64,000 bases of DNA from Candidatus Dependentiae bacterium. Lineage in GTDB: Bacteria; Babelota; Babeliae; Babelales; Vermiphilaceae. The DNA lies in NCBI GenBank assembly GCA_026389015.1, contig JAPLIR010000029.1:1-64000 (forward strand), given 5' to 3'. The first letter of the stretch is position 1. Each line of letters starts with the position of its first letter. The notes under the pieces were generated by a model. The model was not told the DNA's origin. It did no database searches and was given only the letters and a program-made list of their open reading frames with translations. Shown here piece after piece: positions 7,114 to 16,151 of the stretch. Position numbers and translations under genes: made by a program.

Positions 7114-8979
7114 TTACTGTGCCAGCCCTTTATTCTTATTTAAAGCTTCCAAGAACTCTTCGTTAGATTTATGCTTCTTCATCTTATCAATGAGGAACTC
7201 CATACCTTCGTTGGTGTTCATAGCAGCAAAGAACTTTTGTAATACCCATACTTTATTCAATTCTGCCTCTGAGTGCAACAAGTCATCGCGACGAGTACCT
7301 GAAACAAGCAAATCAAACGCAGGGTAAATACGACGGTTGGAAAGCTTACGAGACATATGCATTTCCATATTACCCGTACCTTTAAATTCTTCGTAAATCA
7401 CTTCATCCATACGAGAACCGGTTTCAACCAACGCAGATGCGATAATGGTTAATGAACCACCCTCTTCAGTATTTCTTGCCGCACCAAAGAATCTTTTTGG
7501 ACGTTGCAACGCATTAGCATCAATACCACCAGTTAAAATTTTACCTGATGATGGTGCCGTGGTGTTATACGCACGAGCTAAACGAGTGAGAGAATCCAAA
7601 ATTATAGCAACATCTTTGCCTGATTCAACATAACGCTTTGCTTTTTCAAGTACAATTTCTGCTACTTGTACGTGACGCTCAGCTGATTCATCAAAGGTAG
7701 AACTAATAACTTCCGCCGATGATCCACGCACGGTACGCTTCATATCTGCAACTTCTTCAGGACGCTCATCAACCAAAAGAATGATCAAGTGGGTTTCTGG
7801 ATGATTAGCAATCAATGCTTGCGCTAGTTCCTTGAGAAGTACCGTTTTGCCCACTTTAGGCGGCGCAACGATTAGGCCTCGTTGTCCCTTACCGATTGGG
7901 GTAAAAATATCCATAACTCGTGTAGAAATGACGGCTGGATTATATTCTAAATTAAACTTTTTGTTAGGGTGCAATGGCGATAAGCGATCAAAATGTGGAC
8001 GCTCTTGCAAGAGAGCTGGATCTTCACCATTAACTTTAGAAATTTTCAATAAAGCAAAATATTTTTCGCCATCCTTTGGCTTACGAATCACACCAATAAC
8101 GTTATCTCCGGTGCGTAAATTGAAACGTCGTATTTGTGATGGTGAAACATACGTATCATCTGGACCAGAAAGATAATCACAAATTGCTGAGCGTAGAAAA
8201 CCAAAACCATCGGGCAGCTTCTCTAAAACACCTGTCACTTCAATTTCAAGGTCAGGATGCGCCTCAGCAAAAACGATTCTTTTAATAAGCTCGTCTTTAG
8301 ACATATAACTTGAACCAATAATACCCAATCTACGTGCATACAAATTTAAATCGTTAAGAGACAATTCAAGTAAATTTGAGCGACGTTGTTCTGGTTGCTG
8401 TGGCTGCTGTTGTTGTTGACGATTTTCATTATGGTGCTGCCTATTGCCTTCATGTGGTCGGTTATGTTCTTGTGACCTAGAATCTTGGCGTTGTTCTTGG
8501 TACCGAGGCTCCTGATGTTGTCTCGGTTCGTGTGATCGTGATTCTTGTAATCTAGGCTCTTGATGACGAGGTTCTTGATGTAGTCGTGAATCTTGTTGTT
8601 TTGGTTCTTGAGATCTAGGATCACGGTATTGACGAGCTTCTGGCTGTCTGGTTTCTGTATGTAATTCAGGTGATTGCTTAATTTTTTCTTGATGTGGGGT
8701 AATTTTTTTAGCAACAGCCGGTGGGGTATCTTGTGCTGGTTGAGCTTGCTCGGGCTGAGCTAATTCTAGTTTGATTTCTGGAGCCTTAGGGGTACGAGTT
8801 CGAGGACTTTGAGAGCGTGTACCATGTGCTTTGGGTTGCACTTTCACAAGTTCTGGTGTTGTTTGCTCTTGCGATGTTTGTTCAGCAGTTGGTGCTTGAA
8901 CTTTTATATCATTATCTTGCATATTGCGACCTTCTAATTCTGACATGGGTTCCTGAGTTTTTGAATTTTTCTCATTCAT
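7114..8979 (-). CDS. rho: Transcription termination factor Rho with long low-complexity N-terminus
   Basis: About 621 residues; E. coli Rho has 419. RNA-dependent hexameric ATPase that ends transcription. The first 200 residues are a low-complexity extension: Pro/Gln/Thr-rich to about 100, then Gln/Arg/His/Glu-rich with repeated QEPR/QESR units and a poly-Gln run near 190-196. The normal protein follows: Rho_N helices (about 203-243), the cold-shock-like RNA domain ([15 protein letters not shown], 251-315), Walker A APPKVGKT (373-380) and VDERPEE (404-410). The usual Ala in the P-loop is Val here. The ATG at 8979 has AGAGGA upstream; a TTG lies one codon before. Confidence 0.96.
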   Translation of the reverse strand: MNEKNSKTQEPMSELEGRNMQDNDIKVQAPTAEQTSQEQTTPELVKVQPKAHGTRSQSPRTRTPKAPEIKLELAQPEQAQPAQDTPPAVAKKITPHQEKIKQSPELHTETRQPEARQYRDPRSQEPKQQDSRLHQEPRHQEPRLQESRSHEPRQHQEPRYQEQRQDSRSQEHNRPHEGNRQHHNENRQQQQQPQQPEQRRSNLLELSLNDLNLYARRLGIIGSSYMSKDELIKRIVFAEAHPDLEIEVTGVLEKLPDGFGFLRSAICDYLSGPDDTYVSPSQIRRFNLRTGDNVIGVIRKPKDGEKYFALLKISKVNGEDPALLQERPHFDRLSPLHPNKKFNLEYNPAVISTRVMDIFTPIGKGQRGLIVAPPKVGKTVLLKELAQALIANHPETHLIILLVDERPEEVADMKRTVRGSSAEVISSTFDESAERHVQVAEIVLEKAKRYVESGKDVAIILDSLTRLARAYNTTAPSSGKILTGGIDANALQRPKRFFGAARNTEEGGSLTIIASALVETGSRMDEVIYEEFKGTGNMEMHMSRKLSNRRIYPAFDLLVSGTRRDDLLHSEAELNKVWVLQKFFAAMNTNEGMEFLIDKMKKHKSNEEFLEALNKNKGLAQ

Positions 8980-9160
8980 CAACTGTTCCTCTGAGCTCTA
9001 CAAAATATACTAAAAACATGTGTGTTTGCTCCATCATAAAGAAACTATTTCTCTACTTTTTGGACATAAAAAAAATGCAAAAATTTATATAGTGCCTACA
9101 GCAGACAATGACCGCACTACTGGTATCACAAAAAATCAAAAAGGTATGAAAGGATTTTTC

Positions 9161-10051
9161 TTATTTTTTTGGTTCTTTATAAAGCAACATCATGACAGGG
9201 CTTGCAATATAAATGGAAGAATAAGTACCAAATACAATACCGATTAACAATGCTAAAGAGAAATCTCTGAGCACTTCGCCACCAAGCAAACACATTGAAC
9301 CAGCGGTTAATGCGGTAGCAAAACTGGTTAAAAGAGTGCGTCGCAATGTTTGATTAATACTAGTATTGACCACTTCATACGTTGATTTGCCAGGCATTTT
9401 TTTAAAATTTTCTCGAATTCTGGCAAAAATAACAATCGTATCATTAATCGAATAACCAAGTACCGCTAAAATTGCGCCAATCAAATTGATGGAGATTTCT
9501 TTATCAAGGAATAAAAAGACTGCTACAATTACTATAGCATCATGCGCCAAAGCAACCACAGCTCCTGCAGCAAAAGCAAATGACCAAAAACGAATTGCTA
9601 TGTATAACAACATCGCAATGAGGCCTATGATAACTGCTCGCATTGATTTATAACGCAAGGTTGCCCCAACGCCAGCGCCTACGCTTTCACTCTCTTGCAA
9701 TTCAACGTTGTTATCTGGCATACCAGCTTGTATTGCTTGTACAATACGTTGGCCTAGGCCCTTGGAATCATTAGAAAATTCTTTAACACGTACTAAAACT
9801 TCTTGTGATGAAAAGTCGCGAATAACCGCTCCCTGCCATCCAGACTTTTCGACAATTTCTTTAAGATTATTAGAACTGACTGGCTTATCAAATTTAAGCC
9901 TTACTTGAGTACCACCGGTGAAATCAATGCTGTAGGTAAATGCTTGCCCACCACGCGTATGTGCTTTATAGATATATGTTCCCGCAAAAGTTGCAATCAA
10001 CACTACTGAATAAACGGCACACGCTACACGATACTTAAGAAAATCGATCAT
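9161..10051 (-). CDS. secF: Protein translocase subunit SecF
   Basis: 296 residues. SecF works with SecD in the inner membrane and uses the proton gradient to help pull exported proteins through SecYEG. An N-terminal membrane helix is followed by the periplasmic part starting FTYSIDFTGGTQVRLKF. Five further membrane helices follow, with the family motifs LGYSINDTIVIFARIREN and LRRTLLTSFATALT. A GGGGAG site precedes the ATG. secD is not adjacent, which is unusual because secD and secF normally sit together. SecF matters here because so many neighbouring genes encode signal peptides. Confidence 0.95.
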   Translation of the reverse strand: MIDFLKYRVACAVYSVVLIATFAGTYIYKAHTRGGQAFTYSIDFTGGTQVRLKFDKPVSSNNLKEIVEKSGWQGAVIRDFSSQEVLVRVKEFSNDSKGLGQRIVQAIQAGMPDNNVELQESESVGAGVGATLRYKSMRAVIIGLIAMLLYIAIRFWSFAFAAGAVVALAHDAIVIVAVFLFLDKEISINLIGAILAVLGYSINDTIVIFARIRENFKKMPGKSTYEVVNTSINQTLRRTLLTSFATALTAGSMCLLGGEVLRDFSLALLIGIVFGTYSSIYIASPVMMLLYKEPKK

Positions 10052-10218
10052 AATACTCCCCGTCCAAAATCATCATTCATTACATGTTATCTAATTTTTT
10101 TTAAAAACTCATGATAGAGGTACGGCAGTTTTTAACAAGATTTAAAAGATTAAGCAAGTTATTTGTAGGACATCATACAAAAAACTGCCCCTCATTATCA
10201 TGAAAAGTGAATTATTGT

Positions 10219-10473
10219 TTACGACTGAACAACAGAAACGTATCTACGCCCTTTTGGTCCGAAGTGAAACTTAATTTTGCCAACAGCTTTGGCAAAAAGA
10301 GTATGATCGTTACCCAAACCAACAAATTTGCCAGGATGAATACGGGTTCCTCGTTGACGAACAATAATTTCGCCACCGGTAACCACTTGCCCATCAAATA
10401 ACTTTACGCCAAGTCGCTTACTATGACTATCTCGTCCATTCTGCGTACTACCACCGGTTTTACTCGTTGCCAT
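10219..10473 (-). CDS. rpmA: 50S ribosomal protein bL27
   Basis: 84 residues, normal length. It starts [20 protein letters not shown], the conserved N-terminal arm that reaches the peptidyl-transferase centre, followed by [16 protein letters not shown]. An AAAGGAC site precedes the start. Its usual partner rplU is not adjacent. secF follows in the same direction after 167 bases. Confidence 0.97.
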   Translation of the reverse strand: MATSKTGGSTQNGRDSHSKRLGVKLFDGQVVTGGEIIVRQRGTRIHPGKFVGLGNDHTLFAKAVGKIKFHFGPKGRRYVSVVQS

Positions 10474-10788
10474 GTACAGTCCTTTAACTGATTAAGAAAG
10501 TTGTTGTTATTTGTCTAAATAAAAAGAATTGTTTAGCTAGACTTTGTTTTTTCTAACTTCATATAGTATGTGCAGAATCCTCTAAAAAGTCAACGCTCAC
10601 TATGGCAAAAAAGATCATTGGTCTTGAAAATTCTAATAGAAAATTCTCCATTGGCCGAGTATTCCATGAAACTCTAAATTTTATACAACACTACGCCTAG
10701 AGAATCACTTGCCAATCATACTTGCCATAATAAAATTATTAAAGTACTTTGACCTAAAATTTAATAACCCACTACCAAGGAGATCTTC
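10474..10788. other. Divergent intergenic region
   Basis: 315 bases between rpmA (minus) and an exported coiled-coil gene (plus), so promoters for both must lie here; I could not fix a clear -35/-10 pair. A 32-codon open frame at 10602-10700 (MAKKIIGLENSN...) lacks a ribosome site and is probably chance. Confidence 0.4.
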
Positions 10789-11640
10789 ATGTTCACACAT
10801 TTACCTGTCAGAAAACTCTTATTAAGCGTATTACTTATCCCTACGCTTGGTCAGGCTAGCCAGAAACCTAGCTCATCATCAAGTACAACAAGCACAACAA
10901 GCACAACAAGTACAACACTCATGGCTGCAGGGGCAGGCCTTCTAGGAGGAGTCGCAACTACAGCTTTAGCCTCTTGGAGACTCAATGCGAGACGCGAAGC
11001 CCTTACAAAAGACAAGGGTGACCTTGATGGCAAACTTACCCAAGCTATCGCGAAGATCACAGAACTCACCGAACAATCAAGCAAACACGCAGAAGCCACA
11101 ACTGCCTTAGAAAGAAGACTAGCACAAGAATTCCTAACAAAGACTACATTAAGCTCAACAGTGGCTGCCCTAGAAGCAGAAGCAAGGCGCAAACAAGGCG
11201 CCCTTGATGTGTGGCAAACCACCGGTCTTCAGCTACTCGCGCAAGCAAAAGCTGATGTAAGCAACATTGATAGCGCAAACATAACACATGACCAACTTAC
11301 CAAGCTATCAGAGCAAATTGGAAAACATCATGAACTAGCATGCGGAGATCGCATACAAAAGGCAGCATCCGAGCGAATCCAAGCCTTAAGGGCGGAAGAA
11401 GCAGAACGGACTCAACAACAGATACAAGAGCATACTACTACTCTCAAAGAAATGCTGGAAAAAGCTTTGCAAGAAAAACAACGTGAAACAGATGCAAAAG
11501 TAGCTTTAGAAAAAGCTCAACATGATCTTAAAAAAAAATTAGAAGCTGCAGAGAAACAAAACGTGATGCTTGCGATTGCAATAAACGAACAAACTACATC
11601 CATAGAGGATCTTCAAAGACAGCTAGCTGCAAAACAATAA
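10789..11640 (+). CDS. Exported, membrane-anchored coiled-coil protein
   Basis: 283 residues, not recognised. Signal peptide at about 1-23 (MFTHLPVRKLLLSVLLIPTL, ending QAS), then a Ser/Thr run with TTS repeats at 28-43, an Ala/Gly-rich membrane segment at 45-63 (LMAAGAGLLGGVATTALASW), and a long coiled coil to the end (for example EKALQEKQRETDAKVALEKA). AAGGAG precedes the start. The layout (signal, Ala/Gly membrane segment, coiled coil) is shared with the genes at 12279 and 14284, so the three look like one structural family. No ankyrin units are visible in this one. Confidence 0.75.
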   Translation: MFTHLPVRKLLLSVLLIPTLGQASQKPSSSSSTTSTTSTTSTTLMAAGAGLLGGVATTALASWRLNARREALTKDKGDLDGKLTQAIAKITELTEQSSKHAEATTALERRLAQEFLTKTTLSSTVAALEAEARRKQGALDVWQTTGLQLLAQAKADVSNIDSANITHDQLTKLSEQIGKHHELACGDRIQKAASERIQALRAEEAERTQQQIQEHTTTLKEMLEKALQEKQRETDAKVALEKAQHDLKKKLEAAEKQNVMLAIAINEQTTSIEDLQRQLAAKQ

Positions 11641-11652
11641 TAAATCCAAAAA

Positions 11653-11698
11653 TAGGCCGCCCGCGGGCACTTATTCCGTGAGCGGCCTACAACTTTTT
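11653..11698 (+). terminator. Terminator after coiled-coil gene
   Basis: Arms TAGGCCGC (11653-11660) and GCGGCCTA (11682-11689), inner CGCGG/CCGTG partly paired, T-run at 11694-11698. It also lies at the end of the convergent gene at 11714. Confidence 0.8.
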
Positions 11699-11713
11699 AA
11701 AAAATATCTACAC

Positions 11714-12106
11714 TTAGTCACGACTAGCAAGAACAAGTCCCGCCGCTATCGCCGTCACCAAAGCAGTCCAATTTGAAATACCAACATAAGACTCTCCAAG
11801 AATCTCTCGCGTCATTTCTTGATTACTATATAAAATAGGCAATCCCATCAAAAAAAAACTCAAGGGTGTCTTGTGCAGAGCCTCTGCTTTTTGACACAGT
11901 GCCAAACTTGCAATCAAAGCACCGCCCGTCATAGACCCAAACAGAACTGATCCTACCACCTTTTTTGCTTCCATCTCTGGCTTATTTTTGCATAAAGAGT
12001 TTTCATTTTTTAATGCTACGCTTAACCCAGCGAGCATATCAGTCGCACCCATCGCTTGTGTCACAGAAAATAATGCCATAAAAAGCATGCCCTTTTGTAT
12101 ATTCAC
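11714..12106 (-). CDS. Small exported or membrane protein of unknown function
   Basis: 130 residues from a GTG at 12106, chosen because AAGGAG lies 5 bases upstream; another GTG at 12112 would sit inside that site. The signal peptide ends TQAM, matching the Ala-Met junction of many exported neighbours. Two more hydrophobic stretches follow (GSVLFGSMTGGALIASLALC and WTALVTAIAAGLVLA), so it may stay in the membrane. Not recognised. Confidence 0.6.
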   Translation of the reverse strand: MNIQKGMLFMALFSVTQAMGATDMLAGLSVALKNENSLCKNKPEMEAKKVVGSVLFGSMTGGALIASLALCQKAEALHKTPLSFFLMGLPILYSNQEMTREILGESYVGISNWTALVTAIAAGLVLASRD

Positions 12107-12278
12107 AGCCACTCCTTTTTTAAATTAAACTCCACCTCACTAGCGCCCAGCTCAAATAATCTATCTCAGGAACCACTCTTTTTCATAGACATTAAAAAAA
12201 AGATATTAAAAACCCTTTCCATGACTACTGCCACACGCTATGCTCTTTGGCAAAATCAGCCAATCAAAAAGGATCATT

Positions 12279-13232
12279 ATGAAAATACCAAAAATAATCA
12301 CACTCACCTTGATACACACGCTTCTCATTTCCACCTATATACAAGCTATGCAGACCAATAATCAAACATCACGATCATGGGCACCGTCTCTCATTGGCAC
12401 GTTAGCAACCCTAGGTGGCCTTGCACTAACAGCTACCACCTTACATCTAAGAGACAAACTCAAGCAACAGAAGGACATGAACACATACGTCATACATAAA
12501 ATGGTAGTCCTTGAACATGAAAAAAAGGAATTAGCGAAACTTACCCTTTGCGAAACTGATGAATGGCTCGTTCAAAACGACAAAGATAATGCCATGTTGA
12601 CAAAAATTCTTGAGAGCAAGATTTGCCCCAATTTTAGATGTCGTTCAGGTAAAACACCTCTCATGCGTGCCGCCCAAGCTAACAATTCTCGCGCAATAAA
12701 ACTCTTGCTCGACCACAAAGCTAATCCATCATTTAAGTACAAAGAACAAACAGCCCTTGCTATGGCAACAGATGATGAAGTGATAAAGACACTTACAGCA
12801 GCACAAGCACAACACAGCTCTGCTGCTGCCACCACAATAGACTGCTGCCACAAAGGTGCAAAATCATGTGTTCATGAAACATCCACAATAAGTCTGCACA
12901 ACCTTCTCAATGATATTGATAGTGATGACGAAAAAAATGATGAAGATGAAGCAAAAGGCCCTAACAACAGAATAGTTACCGCTCAAACTCCAGCGACATC
13001 ATTAGCTGCGGCCGCAGCAGCACTCGACCCTCAAGAGATAAGAGATATGGCTCAATTTGCTTTTTCTGATGAGGCAGCACCCTTACGCCAACAAATCGGG
13101 CAAGCACTGCTACCTGAAATTAACCGTTTTTTAATGAATACAGAATCAAATGGATCATCCACAACCCCACTGCTTACATGTGCCAAAAGCAATGCTCGTG
13201 CAAGTAAAGAAGATGAAGCAAAAAATGATTAA
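12279..13232 (+). CDS. Exported membrane-anchored ankyrin protein with acidic region
   Basis: 317 residues from the ATG at 12279 (AAAAAGGA upstream). Signal peptide ends YIQAM near residue 23. A second hydrophobic segment at about 36-54 (PSLIGTLATLGGLALTAT) is followed by a short coiled coil, then one good ankyrin unit at 123-153 (GKTPLMRAAQANNSRAIKLL) and a weaker one. The C-terminal half is acidic (DSDDEKNDEDE) and contains a poly-Ala run. Architecture matches the genes at 10789 and 14284. Function unknown. Confidence 0.78.
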   Translation: MKIPKIITLTLIHTLLISTYIQAMQTNNQTSRSWAPSLIGTLATLGGLALTATTLHLRDKLKQQKDMNTYVIHKMVVLEHEKKELAKLTLCETDEWLVQNDKDNAMLTKILESKICPNFRCRSGKTPLMRAAQANNSRAIKLLLDHKANPSFKYKEQTALAMATDDEVIKTLTAAQAQHSSAAATTIDCCHKGAKSCVHETSTISLHNLLNDIDSDDEKNDEDEAKGPNNRIVTAQTPATSLAAAAAALDPQEIRDMAQFAFSDEAAPLRQQIGQALLPEINRFLMNTESNGSSTTPLLTCAKSNARASKEDEAKND

Positions 13233-13252
13233 TTAATAGACTAGCAGCTATT

Positions 13253-13281
13253 TTGACAGCATCGACAAACAACCTTATACT
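13253..13281 (+). promoter_or_regulatory. Sigma-70-type promoter
   Basis: Perfect TTGACA (13253-13258), 17-base spacer, TATACT (13276-13281). Lies 45 bases upstream of the ankyrin gene at 13327. Confidence 0.75.
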
Positions 13282-13326
13282 TTCTGTCGTTCTTAGCTCA
13301 CCATCAAAAAAGAAGATAATAATCTT

Positions 13327-14211
13327 ATGCAAAACATGAAATACTTTTTTTTATCTGCACTCGTATCATGCGTGATATTTCATACTGCTGGCGCCATGCA
13401 GACTAATTTTGTAAAAAAAACATCCTCTCAACAAAATCCACCAATGATTCTCTCATCATTCAGTAGCCCGCAAAAGACTGTCATGAATCTTAAAATTAAA
13501 AAATACATTCTTGAAACACCATCTATACCAACAAATGATTTTCAACAGCAAAATTCATTGCGCAATAGATACACCTTAACAAATGCTCTTCGTCATGTAG
13601 TAGAATCTCTACCAACAGCATATACCCCTAAAGAGCATATAGAGGCACAATCATCCATAATAATTCATGCCCCTGATAGCTCGCCAGCGCCAAGTGCCCA
13701 ACCATGTAATCCCCATGCCTTAATCGATGCAACACGAAATGAAGACGACACAGAATTTAATCGATTAATCAATTCATCTGATACTACCATACAAGATGAC
13801 AATGGTTATACAGCCCTTATGTGGGCTGCTTATAATGGCAATGCAAAGAAACTTTTTCATCTTATTACATGCGGTATCAAAATGAAAAATTCCTACAATT
13901 TCATTAACTATAAAAACAATCAAGGAGAAACTGCCCTATCATACGCTGCTTATGCCGGCCACGCAGCATGCCTTGAAGTATTACTTTGCCATAAAGCGAA
14001 CATTGCAACAGTTAATAAATCTGGCACAACACCACTTATGCAAGCTTGCTTTAATAATCAAGCAGAAACTCTCGATTTTTTGCTCAAAAAAAATGTAAGT
14101 CCAGCCACTTTCGACAATCTTGGAAAAACTGCATCTGCTTATGCACAGTATGCACAAGCAGATGACTGCCTTTATTTACTCAGCAGGCTCTGCAAAAAAA
14201 CAACCCAGTGA
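13327..14211 (+). CDS. Exported ankyrin-repeat protein
   Basis: 294 residues. The start is at 13327, with a second possible ATG at 13336. Signal peptide ends HTAGAM near residue 24. About 100 residues without repeats (Ser/Pro/Gln-rich) precede ankyrin units at about 127-155, 159-185 (YTALMWAAYNGNAKKLFHLI), 199-228 (ETALSYAAYAGHAACLEVLL) and 232-261. It has its own near-consensus promoter. It ends in TGA, showing TGA is a stop here. Confidence 0.83.
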   Translation: MQNMKYFFLSALVSCVIFHTAGAMQTNFVKKTSSQQNPPMILSSFSSPQKTVMNLKIKKYILETPSIPTNDFQQQNSLRNRYTLTNALRHVVESLPTAYTPKEHIEAQSSIIIHAPDSSPAPSAQPCNPHALIDATRNEDDTEFNRLINSSDTTIQDDNGYTALMWAAYNGNAKKLFHLITCGIKMKNSYNFINYKNNQGETALSYAAYAGHAACLEVLLCHKANIATVNKSGTTPLMQACFNNQAETLDFLLKKNVSPATFDNLGKTASAYAQYAQADDCLYLLSRLCKKTTQ

Positions 14212-14228
14212 GCTTGTCAAAGAAATTA

Positions 14229-14256
14229 TTTTGACATACCATAAGACAATCCGATA
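14229..14256 (+). promoter_or_regulatory. Probable promoter
   Basis: TTGACA (14229-14234), 16-base spacer, GATAAA (14251-14256), 27 bases before the next start codon at 14284. Confidence 0.5.
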
Positions 14257-14283
14257 AAAAACTACCCAAAAAAGGATACATTT

Positions 14284-15201
14284 ATGACACAATCATCACA
14301 CATTATTCAAGCTTTGTTACTCAGTTTACTCGCTCCTGTCTATGGGCATGCTATGGAAAAAAAACCAATCTCAACAGGTTTGGGGGCGACCTCAATAGGC
14401 GCTATAGCAGGTGCAATTGGTGCTGGCGCAGGACTCCTTTTGGCGCGCCTCAGCATGAGATCAAAAAATATTCCCTCAACAACAAATAATTCGGAACACG
14501 TGGTTGCGTTGCACGAAGAAAAAAAAACATTATTGCACCACATTGAAGAATTAGAAGGAGAAAAAAATCAACTCCTAGTAGACCGTGCTGCACGGCAATC
14601 ACAACTCGACAACGCTACAGTAACAATCGCTGATCAAACAACAAGATACATCGAGCTAAAGACTGAACAAGCGCAACTACAATCGTTATTAAGAAACAGA
14701 AGCGGAGCCTTACAACAACGAGATGACCAAGCAGTTGAGAATGCCGCAAAGCATCGTCGGGCCCTACAAGATCAAATGCGTGCCTATGATGAAGCTCTTG
14801 AAAATACCAAACGATCAGTAGCCAATAGATTTCGTGAAACAATAAAAAGGGATGCTACCGAAAATCTAGCTGAGCATGCCATGCTGTTGAAAAAACCTAC
14901 CTTTATTGCAAAGCTCATAGAACAACAAGCCGACATTCATGCTAAAAATAGTTCTGGCAAAACAGCGCTTGAACAAGCCATGGAACTTGCTCAAGCAAAC
15001 GATCTTGGATGCTTAAAAGCAATTTTTGAAAAAAGTAAAAACAGCATATCCGAGCCAGAATTATCTCAAGTACTTACCCTTCTTGGCAACACACAAAACA
15101 AAGCTACCCAGTACAAAGACCTTACGGTCAATACACAGACTAGTGCAGGCCACAAAAAAGATAACGATGATGACGAAGACAGCGATGGAGCAAAACTATA
15201 A
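14284..15201 (+). CDS. Exported membrane-anchored coiled-coil protein with ankyrin-like end
   Basis: 305 residues. Signal peptide ends VYGHAM at about 24; a Gly/Ala-rich membrane segment lies at about 32-54 (LGATSIGAIAGAIGAGAGLL), then basic residues, a coiled coil at about 70-190, and one ankyrin-like unit at about 197-232 (IEQQADIHAKNSSGKTALEQA). The tail is acidic (DNDDDEDSDGA). An AAAGGA site precedes the start. Its TAA is directly followed by the ATG of the next gene, so the two are translationally linked. Confidence 0.75.
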   Translation: MTQSSHIIQALLLSLLAPVYGHAMEKKPISTGLGATSIGAIAGAIGAGAGLLLARLSMRSKNIPSTTNNSEHVVALHEEKKTLLHHIEELEGEKNQLLVDRAARQSQLDNATVTIADQTTRYIELKTEQAQLQSLLRNRSGALQQRDDQAVENAAKHRRALQDQMRAYDEALENTKRSVANRFRETIKRDATENLAEHAMLLKKPTFIAKLIEQQADIHAKNSSGKTALEQAMELAQANDLGCLKAIFEKSKNSISEPELSQVLTLLGNTQNKATQYKDLTVNTQTSAGHKKDNDDDEDSDGAKL

Positions 15202-16143
15202 ATGACCCTAACCCCTGTAAGTTTTCTTAAGACTACTGTCTGCATGTGCCTCATGGGTATGTTTTTTTACATACCAGCAGAAGCTATGCAGCAAGAGGCC
15301 AGCCTACATGATAACTCTGACATTATCTACATCAGCAGCACAGAATCAAATAGCCGACCTGCACATAGTGCCCACTTCCACAATCAACTAACAGTAAGAA
15401 TACAACCGACACAAATATCACCCGATACATTTTTAGAAATATCAAGCAAGAATGATGATGCTAATTCACCATCAAAAAATAATACATTAAAAACTATGAA
15501 ATCAACATTCGTGCCACAGCATTTTATATTTACACCATCATTAGAAAACGACAAAAGAAGAATCAAAGAATTGCCAGAATTAATAAAAGATGCACAAAAA
15601 ATATTTGACGCTCTTCAGAGCAATAACCCACGCATAATAAAAAAAATATTAGAAGAAGAAGACCAAAAAAACATTAATACAGAATACGAGACCATGAAAA
15701 CTGCTGACGCTGTAAATCCAATCACTGGAGACTGTTTACTGTCGCTAGCAGCAGAATATAGCTCCCCGGCAATATTAATGACAATTCTTTCAAAAGGTCC
15801 GAAACTCAATAAAAAGAATTGCTTTGGCCAAACAGCATTACATCGCGCAGTGCTTTGCGCAGAGGACACATCAATAGTGCAGCTGCTATTGCGCGCAGGT
15901 GCCGCTCCTGACATTCAAGATAATAATAACAATACAGCGCTGAATATTGCTCATCATTATGCAGAAGGTGTTACAAAACATCAAATCTGCTCACAGCAAC
16001 ATTTTGTACTAACACGAAAAATCTTGCAGGATCATATAGAACTGCAAGAGAAAATCGCTCTAGAAATTTTTACCCACATTTCTATTGCAGACCGTGATGC
16101 AAATAACACCATAACAAAATTAATTATGGAATATCGCAGCTAA
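15202..16143 (+). CDS. Exported ankyrin-repeat protein
   Basis: 313 residues; the ATG directly abuts the stop of the previous gene with GGAG 11 bases upstream. Signal peptide ends IPAEAM near 29. A long Ser/Asn-rich spacer precedes ankyrin units at about 173-204, 208-240 (FGQTALHRAVLCAEDTSIVQ) and 242-260. Converges with polA, whose stop is 8 bases away. Likely co-expressed with 14284-15201. Confidence 0.8.
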   Translation: MTLTPVSFLKTTVCMCLMGMFFYIPAEAMQQEASLHDNSDIIYISSTESNSRPAHSAHFHNQLTVRIQPTQISPDTFLEISSKNDDANSPSKNNTLKTMKSTFVPQHFIFTPSLENDKRRIKELPELIKDAQKIFDALQSNNPRIIKKILEEEDQKNINTEYETMKTADAVNPITGDCLLSLAAEYSSPAILMTILSKGPKLNKKNCFGQTALHRAVLCAEDTSIVQLLLRAGAAPDIQDNNNNTALNIAHHYAEGVTKHQICSQQHFVLTRKILQDHIELQEKIALEIFTHISIADRDANNTITKLIMEYRS

Positions 16144-16151
16144 TTTGAACA

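Noticed and set aside
10602-10700. Short 32-codon frame upstream of the coiled-coil gene
   Set aside because: No ribosome site and no recognisable composition; too short to support.
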